Assembly (NCBI GenBank): GCA_021323855.1
Contig: JAJPKE010000025.1
Location: 22,432 to 86,431, forward strand
DNA: 64,000 nt
Reading direction: 5' to 3'
Origin: Chloroflexota bacterium
GTDB taxonomy: Bacteria; Chloroflexota; Ktedonobacteria; Ktedonobacterales; JADMIN01
Positions 9,454 to 17,964 of this stretch are shown here, in pieces (position 1 is the stretch's first letter; each line of letters begins with the position of its first letter). The notes under the pieces are model-generated. The model was not told the origin of the DNA. It saw nothing but the letters and a program-made list of their open reading frames with translations, and ran no database searches. A program made the translations under genes and the position numbers.

Positions 9454-10749
9454 CTATTCGGCCAGCAGCAGGTGATATTTGTTCTTGCCGGTGCGCAGCA
9501 GGATGGCGCGGCCAAAGAGCTCCGTCTCCGTGGTCAACGGGCGCTCGGCGTCTGTCCAGCGTTGATCGTTGACGTAGAGGCCACCCTGCTGTATCAACCG
9601 GCGCGCCGCGCCTTTGGAGGGCTGTGCGCCAGTGGCGACCAGCATATCCAGCACCGGCAACCCCTCGGCCAGCGCGGAGGCGGAAACCGTAGTCGTTGGC
9701 ACCGCGCTCGCCAGATGCGGCAGCGCCTCGGGCGTCAACTCCGCTACGCCCGCGCCGAACAGCACATTTGAGGCGCCTCGCACCGCCTGCGCCGTTGCTT
9801 CGCCGTGAATCAGCTTGGTGATCTCGAAGGCCAGCAACCGCTGCCCAATCCGCTGCTCTGGATGCTCCGCCTGCTCGTGCTCGATGGCGGCGATTTCCTC
9901 CAGTGGCAGGAAGGTGAAGATTTTCAGGTAATGGCCGACATCGCGGTCATCGGTGTTGATCCAGTACTGGTACAGCGTGTAGGGCGTGGTCATCTCCGGG
10001 TTCAGGAAGAGCGCGTTGCCCTCGCTCTTGCCAAACTTCGCGCCAGAGGCCGTGGTAATTAGCGGCGCTGTCAGCGCATGGACGTGCGCCTCATGCTTGC
10101 GGCGAATCAGTTCCACGCCGGAGATGAGGTTGCCCCACTGATCGTGCCCGCCCACCTGCACGGTGCAGTTGTACGTCTCGTAGAGATGCAGGTAGTCAAT
10201 CGCCTGGATAATCATGTAGCTGAACTCGGTGTACGAGATGCTCTGATCGGGGTCTTCCAGCCGGTTGCGCACGAAGTCCTTCGCCATCATCGCGTTGACG
10301 GAGAAGTGCTTGCCGATGTCGCGCAGGTACTCGAACAGCGTCATCTTGCCGAGCCAGTCGGCGTTATTCACCATGATGGCGGCGTTGTCGCCCTCGAACG
10401 AGAGGTAGCCGGAAAGCTGCTGGCGGATGCGTTCAGCGTTCTCGCGTATCTCTTCAGGCGAAAGCAAGGGGCGCTCAACCGATTTGCCGCTGGGGTCGCC
10501 AATCATGCTGGTGCCCCCACCGACGACGAGGATGGGATGATGGCCGCAGCGCTGAAAGTGCGCCAGCGCCATCACCGGCACCAGATTGCCCACATGCAGG
10601 CTGGGGGCGGTCGCATCGAAGCCGCAATACACGTAGAGCCGCCCGTCCGCCGCCGCTTCGGGCAGGCCGCTCTCGGTGATCTGTGACAACAGGCCGCGCT
10701 CTTTCAGCACGGTAATCACGTTCTTGCTGTCAGGCGTTCGCTTCGACAT
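9454..10749 (-). CDS. tyrS: Tyrosyl-tRNA synthetase
   Basis: YCGFDATAPSLHVGNLVPVM, GKSEGNALFL (KMSKS-equivalent KFGKS), C-terminal S4 domain. Confidence 0.96.
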   Translation of the reverse strand: MSKRTPDSKNVITVLKERGLLSQITESGLPEAAADGRLYVYCGFDATAPSLHVGNLVPVMALAHFQRCGHHPILVVGGGTSMIGDPSGKSVERPLLSPEEIRENAERIRQQLSGYLSFEGDNAAIMVNNADWLGKMTLFEYLRDIGKHFSVNAMMAKDFVRNRLEDPDQSISYTEFSYMIIQAIDYLHLYETYNCTVQVGGHDQWGNLISGVELIRRKHEAHVHALTAPLITTASGAKFGKSEGNALFLNPEMTTPYTLYQYWINTDDRDVGHYLKIFTFLPLEEIAAIEHEQAEHPEQRIGQRLLAFEITKLIHGEATAQAVRGASNVLFGAGVAELTPEALPHLASAVPTTTVSASALAEGLPVLDMLVATGAQPSKGAARRLIQQGGLYVNDQRWTDAERPLTTETELFGRAILLRTGKNKYHLLLAE

Positions 10750-10809
10750 GATCTCTCACAACTCTTTCTCTTGTGTTTGTGCATACGCTTACGCAGCGTA
10801 GCGGCTTCT

Positions 10810-10841
10810 CAGTGGCACGGATACACGGCGGCGTGCCACTG
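10810..10841 (-). promoter_or_regulatory. 10-bp leader hairpin upstream of tyrS (possible T-box-like or other leader structure)
   Basis: cagtggcacg / cgtgccactg perfect stem about 60 bp upstream of the tyrS start; minus strand reads AGTGGCACGCCG. Confidence 0.3.
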
Positions 10842-10938
10842 CTCATTGTATGCCAGCGCAAGCATTTTTGCATCATCTGGCCCATGTCTGGCTCAGTATC
10901 CATCAAAGCCAAGAAGAAGCTGATCTGATCGGGAATCC

Positions 10939-11601
10939 CTAGAAGTGCCCAAGTAATTCTAGTAGCCCCAGCACGACATCTGGCGCGGCCTGAATGGTAA
11001 AGATACGCCACCATTGTTTGCGTGCCTCTTGCTTGCCGACCTCGGCGGCTATATCGCCAGGGTGCAGCGCCAGCGCGCGATCAAAAGCGACGATAGCCTC
11101 ATGTGGCTGGAGCAGGCGCGTCAACACGATTCCCTTTGCCCTCCACGCTGGCACAAAGGCATCATCGAGCGTTAATGCCTGTTCGATGGCTTCCAACGCT
11201 TGCTCTTCCTTTCCCAGCCCTATCAGAAATGTGCCTTTGCTGAGCCAGGCGAGAGCTGATTCCGGCGCGTATTCGAGTTCGACTTCAGCTACCACCAGCG
11301 CATCCTCGTAGCGTCCCATATCTGCCAGTAGTAGTTCGTTGGAGTTGAGCGCCCGCAATGCCAACATCCTGGCATCAGTATTGTTTGGCTGGCTGCCGGT
11401 CAAATCGAGCGCATGTATGCTCGCCGTTAGCGACTCCTGATGGTGGCCGAGTCGCGCCAGCGCCAGTGCTTTGCCAGCCCAGGCCGCCGCATCAGAGGGG
11501 TCAGCGTCTATGGCGTCGGTGAAGGCCGCCAGCGCCTCGCCATAGCGATGTTCACGCAGAAGGAATGTGCCTACCGATCCCTCTGCTGCCGATTCACTCA
11601 T
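10939..11601 (-). CDS. Tetratricopeptide repeat protein
   Basis: Repeated TPR pattern (YGEALAAFTDAIDADPSDAAAWAGKALALARLG, etc.). Confidence 0.85.
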   Translation of the reverse strand: MSESAAEGSVGTFLLREHRYGEALAAFTDAIDADPSDAAAWAGKALALARLGHHQESLTASIHALDLTGSQPNNTDARMLALRALNSNELLLADMGRYEDALVVAEVELEYAPESALAWLSKGTFLIGLGKEEQALEAIEQALTLDDAFVPAWRAKGIVLTRLLQPHEAIVAFDRALALHPGDIAAEVGKQEARKQWWRIFTIQAAPDVVLGLLELLGHF

Positions 11602-11614
11602 CCGTTTGCCCTAT

Positions 11615-12049
11615 CTACTGCGGTTCGCGGCGTTCGAGTGAGATAACGGGAATCTGGCGCGTGACTTTCGCCTGATGATCGGCGAAGAATGGGTATTTTT
11701 CGATGATGCGCGCCCAGGTCTCTTCGCGGTCCGCGCCCGCCAGGGCGACGGCGGTGGCGTCGTAGGTATCGGCGCCGATTTCGACCGTCACCACTGGATG
11801 GGCTAGCAGGTTGTAATACCAGGCGGGGTGAGCCGGTGCGCCGGAATCGGAGGCGATGACCAGCAGCCGGTCGCCATCACGGATATACATCATGGGAGTG
11901 GTACGGCGCTGGCCGGTTTTCGCGCCGGTCGTCGTCAGCAGGAGCAACTGCCTGCCGTTCATCGGGCCGCCAGGAGCGTTGCGGCTGGCGCGAAACTCCT
12001 CGATCAACTGGCGATTGAATGCTTTTATATCGGAGGGAATATCTGGCAT
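11615..12049 (-). CDS. Nitroreductase/deazaflavin-dependent oxidoreductase family protein
   Basis: LLLLTTTGAKTGQRRTTPMMY...HPAWYYNLLAHPVVTVEIG is a DDN-family signature. Confidence 0.9.
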   Translation of the reverse strand: MPDIPSDIKAFNRQLIEEFRASRNAPGGPMNGRQLLLLTTTGAKTGQRRTTPMMYIRDGDRLLVIASDSGAPAHPAWYYNLLAHPVVTVEIGADTYDATAVALAGADREETWARIIEKYPFFADHQAKVTRQIPVISLERREPQ

Positions 12050-12094
12050 GCTCTCTCCTGCTGTCTCCTACGATGCTCGTGGCGGCACGCTGTC

Positions 12095-13147
12095 TCAGTT
12101 CTTCAGCGCCTCGTCTGCGGGCACGTGGCTGTGGCCGCTATGGTCACTATGGTCGTGACCGTTGTGGTTATGGTCATGCTGCGCAGTGGGGCGCAGATCG
12201 CAATAGATGGCGTCGCAGCTTCCCGGCGGGCAGACGCAGAATCCCTCATGGCTGCCATGCGCGGTACTCTCGAACTGGATGGTCGTATGCGTGATGCGAT
12301 AATTGCGCCGTAGCATCGCCGCCACCGCGTCGAGGATTGGCGCGCTACCGCTCGGCGGCAGGTCATCTATCACGGCGTGGCAGGAGAGCGCCAGCATGCC
12401 GCTGGTGATGGACCAGACGTGCAGATCATGCACATCGCGGATGCCTGGCACACGCAGCATATCGCGCACGAGGTCCGGCAGCGAGAGGTCGCGCGGCGCG
12501 GACTCCATCAGGATGCTCACCGCCTCACCAATCAGGCGTATTGCGGTGATGGCGACCAGTACCGCAATCAACACGCTTATCAGCGGGTCCACCCAATACG
12601 CTCTGGTGAAGGCGATGGCGATGGCGCCAATGATGACGCCCAGTGACGCGCCGATATCGCCAAGAATATGGAGCAGCGCCGCTCGCGCGTTGAGATTGTG
12701 TTCGTCGCTCTGCTGAAGGCCAAAGACAATATAGAGATTCAGCAGGATGCCGATGGCCGCCGCCACCACCATGATGCCTGGCGCCACTTCCTGCGGATGC
12801 TGGAAGCGTTGATACGCCTCGAAGACGATCACCACAGCGATGACCACCAGTGTCATGCCATTGATGAGCGCCGTCAGAATGCCGGTGCGATGGTAGCCGA
12901 AGGTGCGCCGCTCGTCCGCTGGACGTTCGGCCTGGATGGCGGCGAACCACGCCAGCCCCAGCGCAGCGGCGTCTGTCAACATATGGCCGGCGTCGGAGAG
13001 CAGGGACAGCGAATGCGCCGCGAAACCGCCGGCCACTTCGACCGCCAGAATCGCCAATGTCAGGATGAAGCCCAGCCGCAGCTTATCGCGCGTGAGCTGA
13101 TGCGCATGCGCGTGCGTATGGTTGTGGGCGCTTATTCCCTGTGCCAT
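12095..13147 (-). CDS. Cation diffusion facilitator (CzcD/ZitB-like zinc/cobalt exporter)
   Basis: SLLSDAGHMLTDAAAL, N- and C-terminal His-rich segments; ATG 13147. Confidence 0.93.
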   Translation of the reverse strand: MAQGISAHNHTHAHAHQLTRDKLRLGFILTLAILAVEVAGGFAAHSLSLLSDAGHMLTDAAALGLAWFAAIQAERPADERRTFGYHRTGILTALINGMTLVVIAVVIVFEAYQRFQHPQEVAPGIMVVAAAIGILLNLYIVFGLQQSDEHNLNARAALLHILGDIGASLGVIIGAIAIAFTRAYWVDPLISVLIAVLVAITAIRLIGEAVSILMESAPRDLSLPDLVRDMLRVPGIRDVHDLHVWSITSGMLALSCHAVIDDLPPSGSAPILDAVAAMLRRNYRITHTTIQFESTAHGSHEGFCVCPPGSCDAIYCDLRPTAQHDHNHNGHDHSDHSGHSHVPADEALKN

Positions 13148-13494
13148 AGCTATCTCACCTTCCTCGTCTGTAGTATACCATAATGGATGCCAGAAAACAT
13201 GAGAAAATACAGCGATAACAAGGAAGTGTGAGAGGGTGTGAGCGAGCGAATAAGAGAGCCGCCCCAGTATGGTCTCAGCGCGGTTGACCCCAATGCACAC
13301 GGCAACTACAATGAGTGCGCGCCTTGCTCTCGGCTTTGAAAAGCCGGAGCAAGCGTGAATACGGCTGAAGCCACAGCAGCCCACGGATCAACGTGGACTT
13401 CAGTCCAGTCTATCGTGCCCCGGCAGTTTACTGCCGTGACATTGGCCTATTACGTGACATCCGCCTATTATTGGAAGTTATTGGAAGCGCCCAC

Positions 13495-15000
13495 ATGAGC
13501 AGCACAGCAGAGCAGCTATTCGCGCCTCCGTCGCGCCCACAGCGGCCAGGTCAGCCACTCTGGCGGCGGATGGCGCGCTGGTATGCGCATCTGGCGGGAT
13601 TCCTGCTGGCGCTCTTGCTGCTCATTGCCGCGTGTTTGCCGGTGGCTCCTGGTGAGCAGTCGTACCTGCTGGCGGCGGCGCATCTGCGGGCTGAATTGCG
13701 TTACGATCTGGCCATTGCCCAATATGCCGGGGCCAGCGCCGTCGCACCTGCCGATCCACTGCCCTATTGCCGGGTGGGCGATGTGCGGATGCTCCAGCAG
13801 GAATGGTCCGCCGCCCGCGCCGCCTATGCGCGTTGCGCCAGCCTGGGGCCGGACCAGGGAGACGCCTGGCGCTCGCTGGGTGACGCCGACCACGCTGGCG
13901 GAGACAACAACGCTGCGCTCGCTGACTGGGGACGGGCGGCGGCGCTTGGCGACCAGGAGGCGCTGCGACGACTGGCGCAGGCCGCCGAGGCGCGCGGCGA
14001 TGTTCCTGCTGCGGTGGCCTTCTGGCGGCGTTTGCCCGCGCATGATCCGCAGGCGCTGGCGCATCTGGGTATGTTGGCGCTCTGGCAGGGCGATGCTGGC
14101 GCGGCGCAGGCGGACTTTCTGGCCGCTGGCGCGCACGCCAACCCCGCAGCCGATCAACTGGCGAGTGATGGCTTTTTGCTGCTGGCGGCGCTGCCACAGA
14201 ATGCCGCCACAACGCAGAGCCGGTTGGGGCATGCTTTCCTGGCGGCGAATCTGCCGGCGCTGGCGCTCGCGCCGTTTGCGCGCGCCATTGCGCTGGCCCC
14301 AGCCAGCGGCGCGGCCAATGACACTGGCGAGACGCATGCGTATCTTGGCTGGACGTTGTTGCTGCTGGGCCAATCTGCGCGCGCTGCACAGGAGATTGCC
14401 ACAGGGCTGGCGCAGGCGCCGGATAGCAGCTTCGCCTGGTTTGCCGCTGGTGAGCTGGCGCTAGCGAAGCAGCAACCAGCGCTGGCGGTCCAGCGGTTGC
14501 AGCAGGGCGCATTGCTCGACCCGAATAACCCGCTCTTCTGGTCGGAGATCAGCCGCGCCTCGCTGTCGCTACATGACTATCTCGGCGCTGAAGCGGCAAT
14601 GACGACGGCCAGCGCCCTCTCCACCCGGCCCGTTGAGACGATTGCGCTGGTGCATATCTATGTAGACTTTCATCTAGGCTTTGGTGATGGCAGCGCCTTG
14701 CGCGCCGGCATCGCCGCTGTTACCCGCTGGCCGGGAAATGAGCCGTTGGAGTTCCTGCTGGCGCAAATCTACACCGGCCTGAACGAACCCGCGAATGCGT
14801 ACTATGCGCTTCAGGCGGCGCAGGCGCTCGACCGCACCGATCCTGGCCCGTATGTCTTGCTCGGCGCGCAGGCGGAGAACGAGGGGAACTATGTCAGTGC
14901 TGCGCTGGACCTGCGCACGGCGCTGGCGCTGCGCCCACATGGGCCATTCGCTGCGCAGGCGCAGACGTTGCTTGCGCCTATACAGGATATCCCTGTTTGA
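13495..15000 (+). CDS. Membrane-anchored TPR-repeat protein
   Basis: N-terminal TM (LAGFLLALLLLIAACL) then multiple TPR-like repeats; ATG 13495. Confidence 0.8.
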   Translation: MSSTAEQLFAPPSRPQRPGQPLWRRMARWYAHLAGFLLALLLLIAACLPVAPGEQSYLLAAAHLRAELRYDLAIAQYAGASAVAPADPLPYCRVGDVRMLQQEWSAARAAYARCASLGPDQGDAWRSLGDADHAGGDNNAALADWGRAAALGDQEALRRLAQAAEARGDVPAAVAFWRRLPAHDPQALAHLGMLALWQGDAGAAQADFLAAGAHANPAADQLASDGFLLLAALPQNAATTQSRLGHAFLAANLPALALAPFARAIALAPASGAANDTGETHAYLGWTLLLLGQSARAAQEIATGLAQAPDSSFAWFAAGELALAKQQPALAVQRLQQGALLDPNNPLFWSEISRASLSLHDYLGAEAAMTTASALSTRPVETIALVHIYVDFHLGFGDGSALRAGIAAVTRWPGNEPLEFLLAQIYTGLNEPANAYYALQAAQALDRTDPGPYVLLGAQAENEGNYVSAALDLRTALALRPHGPFAAQAQTLLAPIQDIPV

Positions 15001-15134
15001 CGGTTCGCCTGCGATAGACTAAAATGACGCCAGATTCCTGATTTTTCGCTGGTCGGCAGCATAGAAACCGCTATTTGAAGTTCCCTATTTGTGCGTGCCA
15101 GTGGGTGTGGGGAAAGTGAGGCCAAAGGGCAGCT

Positions 15135-17279
15135 ATGGATTCACAGAGAGGCTACGGCCAGTATAGCCAATACAGCCAGAGCGCGGTGAATGTGGGGATG
15201 TACGGCGATGGCGCAACTGGATCTGCCCAAAATGCGGCTGCTGATCCCGCCGAGGGGTTCGCCATTCCCACGCCACCTCCCGTCAGCCCCTGGACCACCA
15301 CCGGCGATGGCGGTGTCGGTGGCATGGCCAACGGCGCCATCGCCGATATGCACCACACGGCAAGTAGCCCGCTCGAATATGGTGGCCGGGATATCACTGC
15401 GCAGTTACGCAATGGCACCCTGACCGAACTCGCGCCGGGAACGCTCGTGCTGGGACGCTTTTATGTGGAGCGCGCGCTGGGTAAAGGTGGCATGAGCAAT
15501 GTCTATCTTGCGCAAGACTATCACTTTGAGCCGCCAAATAACCGCCGTTCGCTCAAAGAGATGATCTCTGGCCTGGACGACCCCACCCGCCTCAGCAACT
15601 TCAAGCGTGAAGCCAATGTGCTGGCCCGGTTGCGCCATCCGCGTATCCCGCGCGTCTTTGATTATTTCACTATCTATCAGCGCGCGTACCTCGTGCTGGA
15701 TTACATCGAGGGAACCGATCTGGAAGCCAAGCTCGAAGAGTCGCAAGACATGCTGGCGCCGGAGATGGTAGTAGACTGGATGCTCCAGCTCTGCGACATC
15801 GTTGAATATCTGCACACCCAACCACATCCGATCATTTTCCGCGATCTCAAACCCAATAACATCATTCTGACGCTGGACGGGCATATCGTCTTGATTGACT
15901 TTGGTATCGCCAAACTGCTCTCTGGGGGCCGCGATACCAATGTCGGCACGCCTGGTTACGCCGCCAATGAAATGTATGGCGGTCATGCCGATACGCGGTC
16001 GGATATCTTTGCCCTGGGGGCGATGATGCACCATCTGCTGACCCGGCAAGACCCGCGAAAACGGGATCTCTTCACCTTCCACCGGCACCCCATTCGCCGC
16101 TACAATCCGGCGGTTCCGCCAGAACTGGCTGCGGTGGTGATGCGCTGTGTCGAGCAAGAGATGGACAAACGCTACCAAACCATCAGGGAGGTGCGCCAGG
16201 CGCTCGAAGAAGTCTACGGCTACAGCGCGAAGCGCACAACTACCGATGGCATCGGATCACGCCCAATCATCAATACGATCCTCGATGAGCACAATGTGCG
16301 CATGGCGCCCAGCTACACCACCACCCAGATTTGGCGCTATCAAACCGAAGACGAGGTTCGCGCGACGCCAGCCGTTGATGGCAACACCGTGTATATCGGG
16401 TCCTACGACCATAATGTCCATGCAGTAGATCGCATGACTGGACGGCTGAAGTGGAAGTTTGCCACCGATGGCGGTGTCTGTGTGACGCCTGCTCTCTGGC
16501 AGAATGATGTCCTCATTGGCTCGCAAGACTTTAATATCTATGCGATTGACTGCACAACCGGCAAAGAGGACTGGCGCTATCGCACCTGGCAACGGGTTCA
16601 CTCGTCGCCACGCATCTTTGACAACCGGCTCTACATCGGCTCAGATGATACCTACATTCACGCTATCGAGCCGCGTACTGGCGTGATGATCTGGCATCAT
16701 CAGACGTTCCGCGAAATTTGGTCCTCTGCGGCCTATGACAATGGAGTGGTCTTCATCGGGTCCAGCGATAACTCCGTCTATGCGGTTGACGCGCTGACCG
16801 GCGAATTCAAGTGGCGTTTTCAGGCGCAGGGGAGCGTCATATCTTCACCCATTGTGGTGGATGGCAATGTATTCTTTGGCTCGAAGGATTTCGGGATTTA
16901 TTGCCTGGATAGCAAAACCGGCTGGCAAGCCTGGCGTACTCCTACTGATGGCGGAGTGATTTCTTCACCGTTGATTGTGGGCGACCGGCTCTATATCGGC
17001 TCGGCAGATAAGCATCTCTATTGTCTGGACCGGCATACCGGCCATCTCGTCTGGAAATACGCCACTGGCGGTCAGGTCAATTCCAGCCCGGCCTTTGCGG
17101 ATGGCGCGCTCTTCTTTGGCAGCAATGACAGAACGGTCTATTCGCTGGATCTAGAGGGCAAACTGCGCTGGCGGTTCACCACCGGTGGTATCGTTCCTGG
17201 CTCTCCGGTCGTCCGTGATGGTGTGGTGTACATCGGAAGCGCCGATGGCTGCCTCTACGCCTTGCGCGCCAATGGATAA
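15135..17279 (+). CDS. Serine/threonine protein kinase with C-terminal PQQ-like beta-propeller
   Basis: LGKGGMSNVYLA, FRDLKPNNIIL, DFGIAKLL, GTPGYAANE; repeated xxVYIGSxDxxxYAxDxxTGxxxWxF blades. Confidence 0.95.
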   Translation: MDSQRGYGQYSQYSQSAVNVGMYGDGATGSAQNAAADPAEGFAIPTPPPVSPWTTTGDGGVGGMANGAIADMHHTASSPLEYGGRDITAQLRNGTLTELAPGTLVLGRFYVERALGKGGMSNVYLAQDYHFEPPNNRRSLKEMISGLDDPTRLSNFKREANVLARLRHPRIPRVFDYFTIYQRAYLVLDYIEGTDLEAKLEESQDMLAPEMVVDWMLQLCDIVEYLHTQPHPIIFRDLKPNNIILTLDGHIVLIDFGIAKLLSGGRDTNVGTPGYAANEMYGGHADTRSDIFALGAMMHHLLTRQDPRKRDLFTFHRHPIRRYNPAVPPELAAVVMRCVEQEMDKRYQTIREVRQALEEVYGYSAKRTTTDGIGSRPIINTILDEHNVRMAPSYTTTQIWRYQTEDEVRATPAVDGNTVYIGSYDHNVHAVDRMTGRLKWKFATDGGVCVTPALWQNDVLIGSQDFNIYAIDCTTGKEDWRYRTWQRVHSSPRIFDNRLYIGSDDTYIHAIEPRTGVMIWHHQTFREIWSSAAYDNGVVFIGSSDNSVYAVDALTGEFKWRFQAQGSVISSPIVVDGNVFFGSKDFGIYCLDSKTGWQAWRTPTDGGVISSPLIVGDRLYIGSADKHLYCLDRHTGHLVWKYATGGQVNSSPAFADGALFFGSNDRTVYSLDLEGKLRWRFTTGGIVPGSPVVRDGVVYIGSADGCLYALRANG

Positions 17280-17431
17280 TGATTGATCGCGCGCATGCGA
17301 AAGCGCCTACCATATTATCTGTCGCTAGCTATTCTGCATGTGCACGTGGCGCAGGGCGATAGCAGGAGTGTATCACTACTCTCATCACTTTCACTGCTAT
17401 CACCCTGGCGTCTCCCTATCTATCCAGCCAG

Positions 17432-17632
17432 TCACTCATGAGCGGCTGGCCGCCTGGAAGGGGAATCAGGGCACGGTGTCGGCGACCCAGGGCAGTAGCC
17501 ATAGGTGTGAACACGCGCGACCGAGGTGTGTGGCTGCTGGATGGCAGCAGCGGTTGCAATCGTTGGCGTCCCGAAGGCCAGTCCAGCGTAGCCGCTCACC
17601 AGCAGGACAAGCAAAAGCCCAATTTTCCGCAT
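17432..17632 (-). CDS. Small secreted peptide (66 aa), hypothetical
   Basis: MRKIGLLLVLLVSGYAGLAFGTPTIATAAA signal peptide; GGAGG upstream; short, so tentative. Confidence 0.45.
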   Translation of the reverse strand: MRKIGLLLVLLVSGYAGLAFGTPTIATAAAIQQPHTSVARVHTYGYCPGSPTPCPDSPSRRPAAHE

Positions 17633-17964
17633 AAGCGAGAACGATCCTCCGATGGACAACTACGACGTGTCCATCAACTGTCAAAGGAATTTACAAAGCG
17701 GTAAGTGGCCATCACCGTTATTTTGACAATACAGCAAGTGTAAGCGTATGTGGAACTCACAGCCTTGTGACTCTTGCTTTTCTCGTATTCTTTGCGCTGC
17801 GGAGCAGAGGCGAGGGAGGACTTTGCATATTCGATTCAGTGAGATATAGTGACACTACATACAATTCCGTGCGTCCGTTATTGCGTATCTTCCTGTCATT
17901 CTGTTGTCACGCTATTTCGCTGTTTTTCCGCAAAGACACTGCTTTACAAAGGATCTCTTGCCCT

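Noticed and set aside
13516-14512. Overlapping antisense/alternate-frame ORFs (285, 293, 296 aa)
   Set aside because: GC-rich frame artefacts on the TPR gene.
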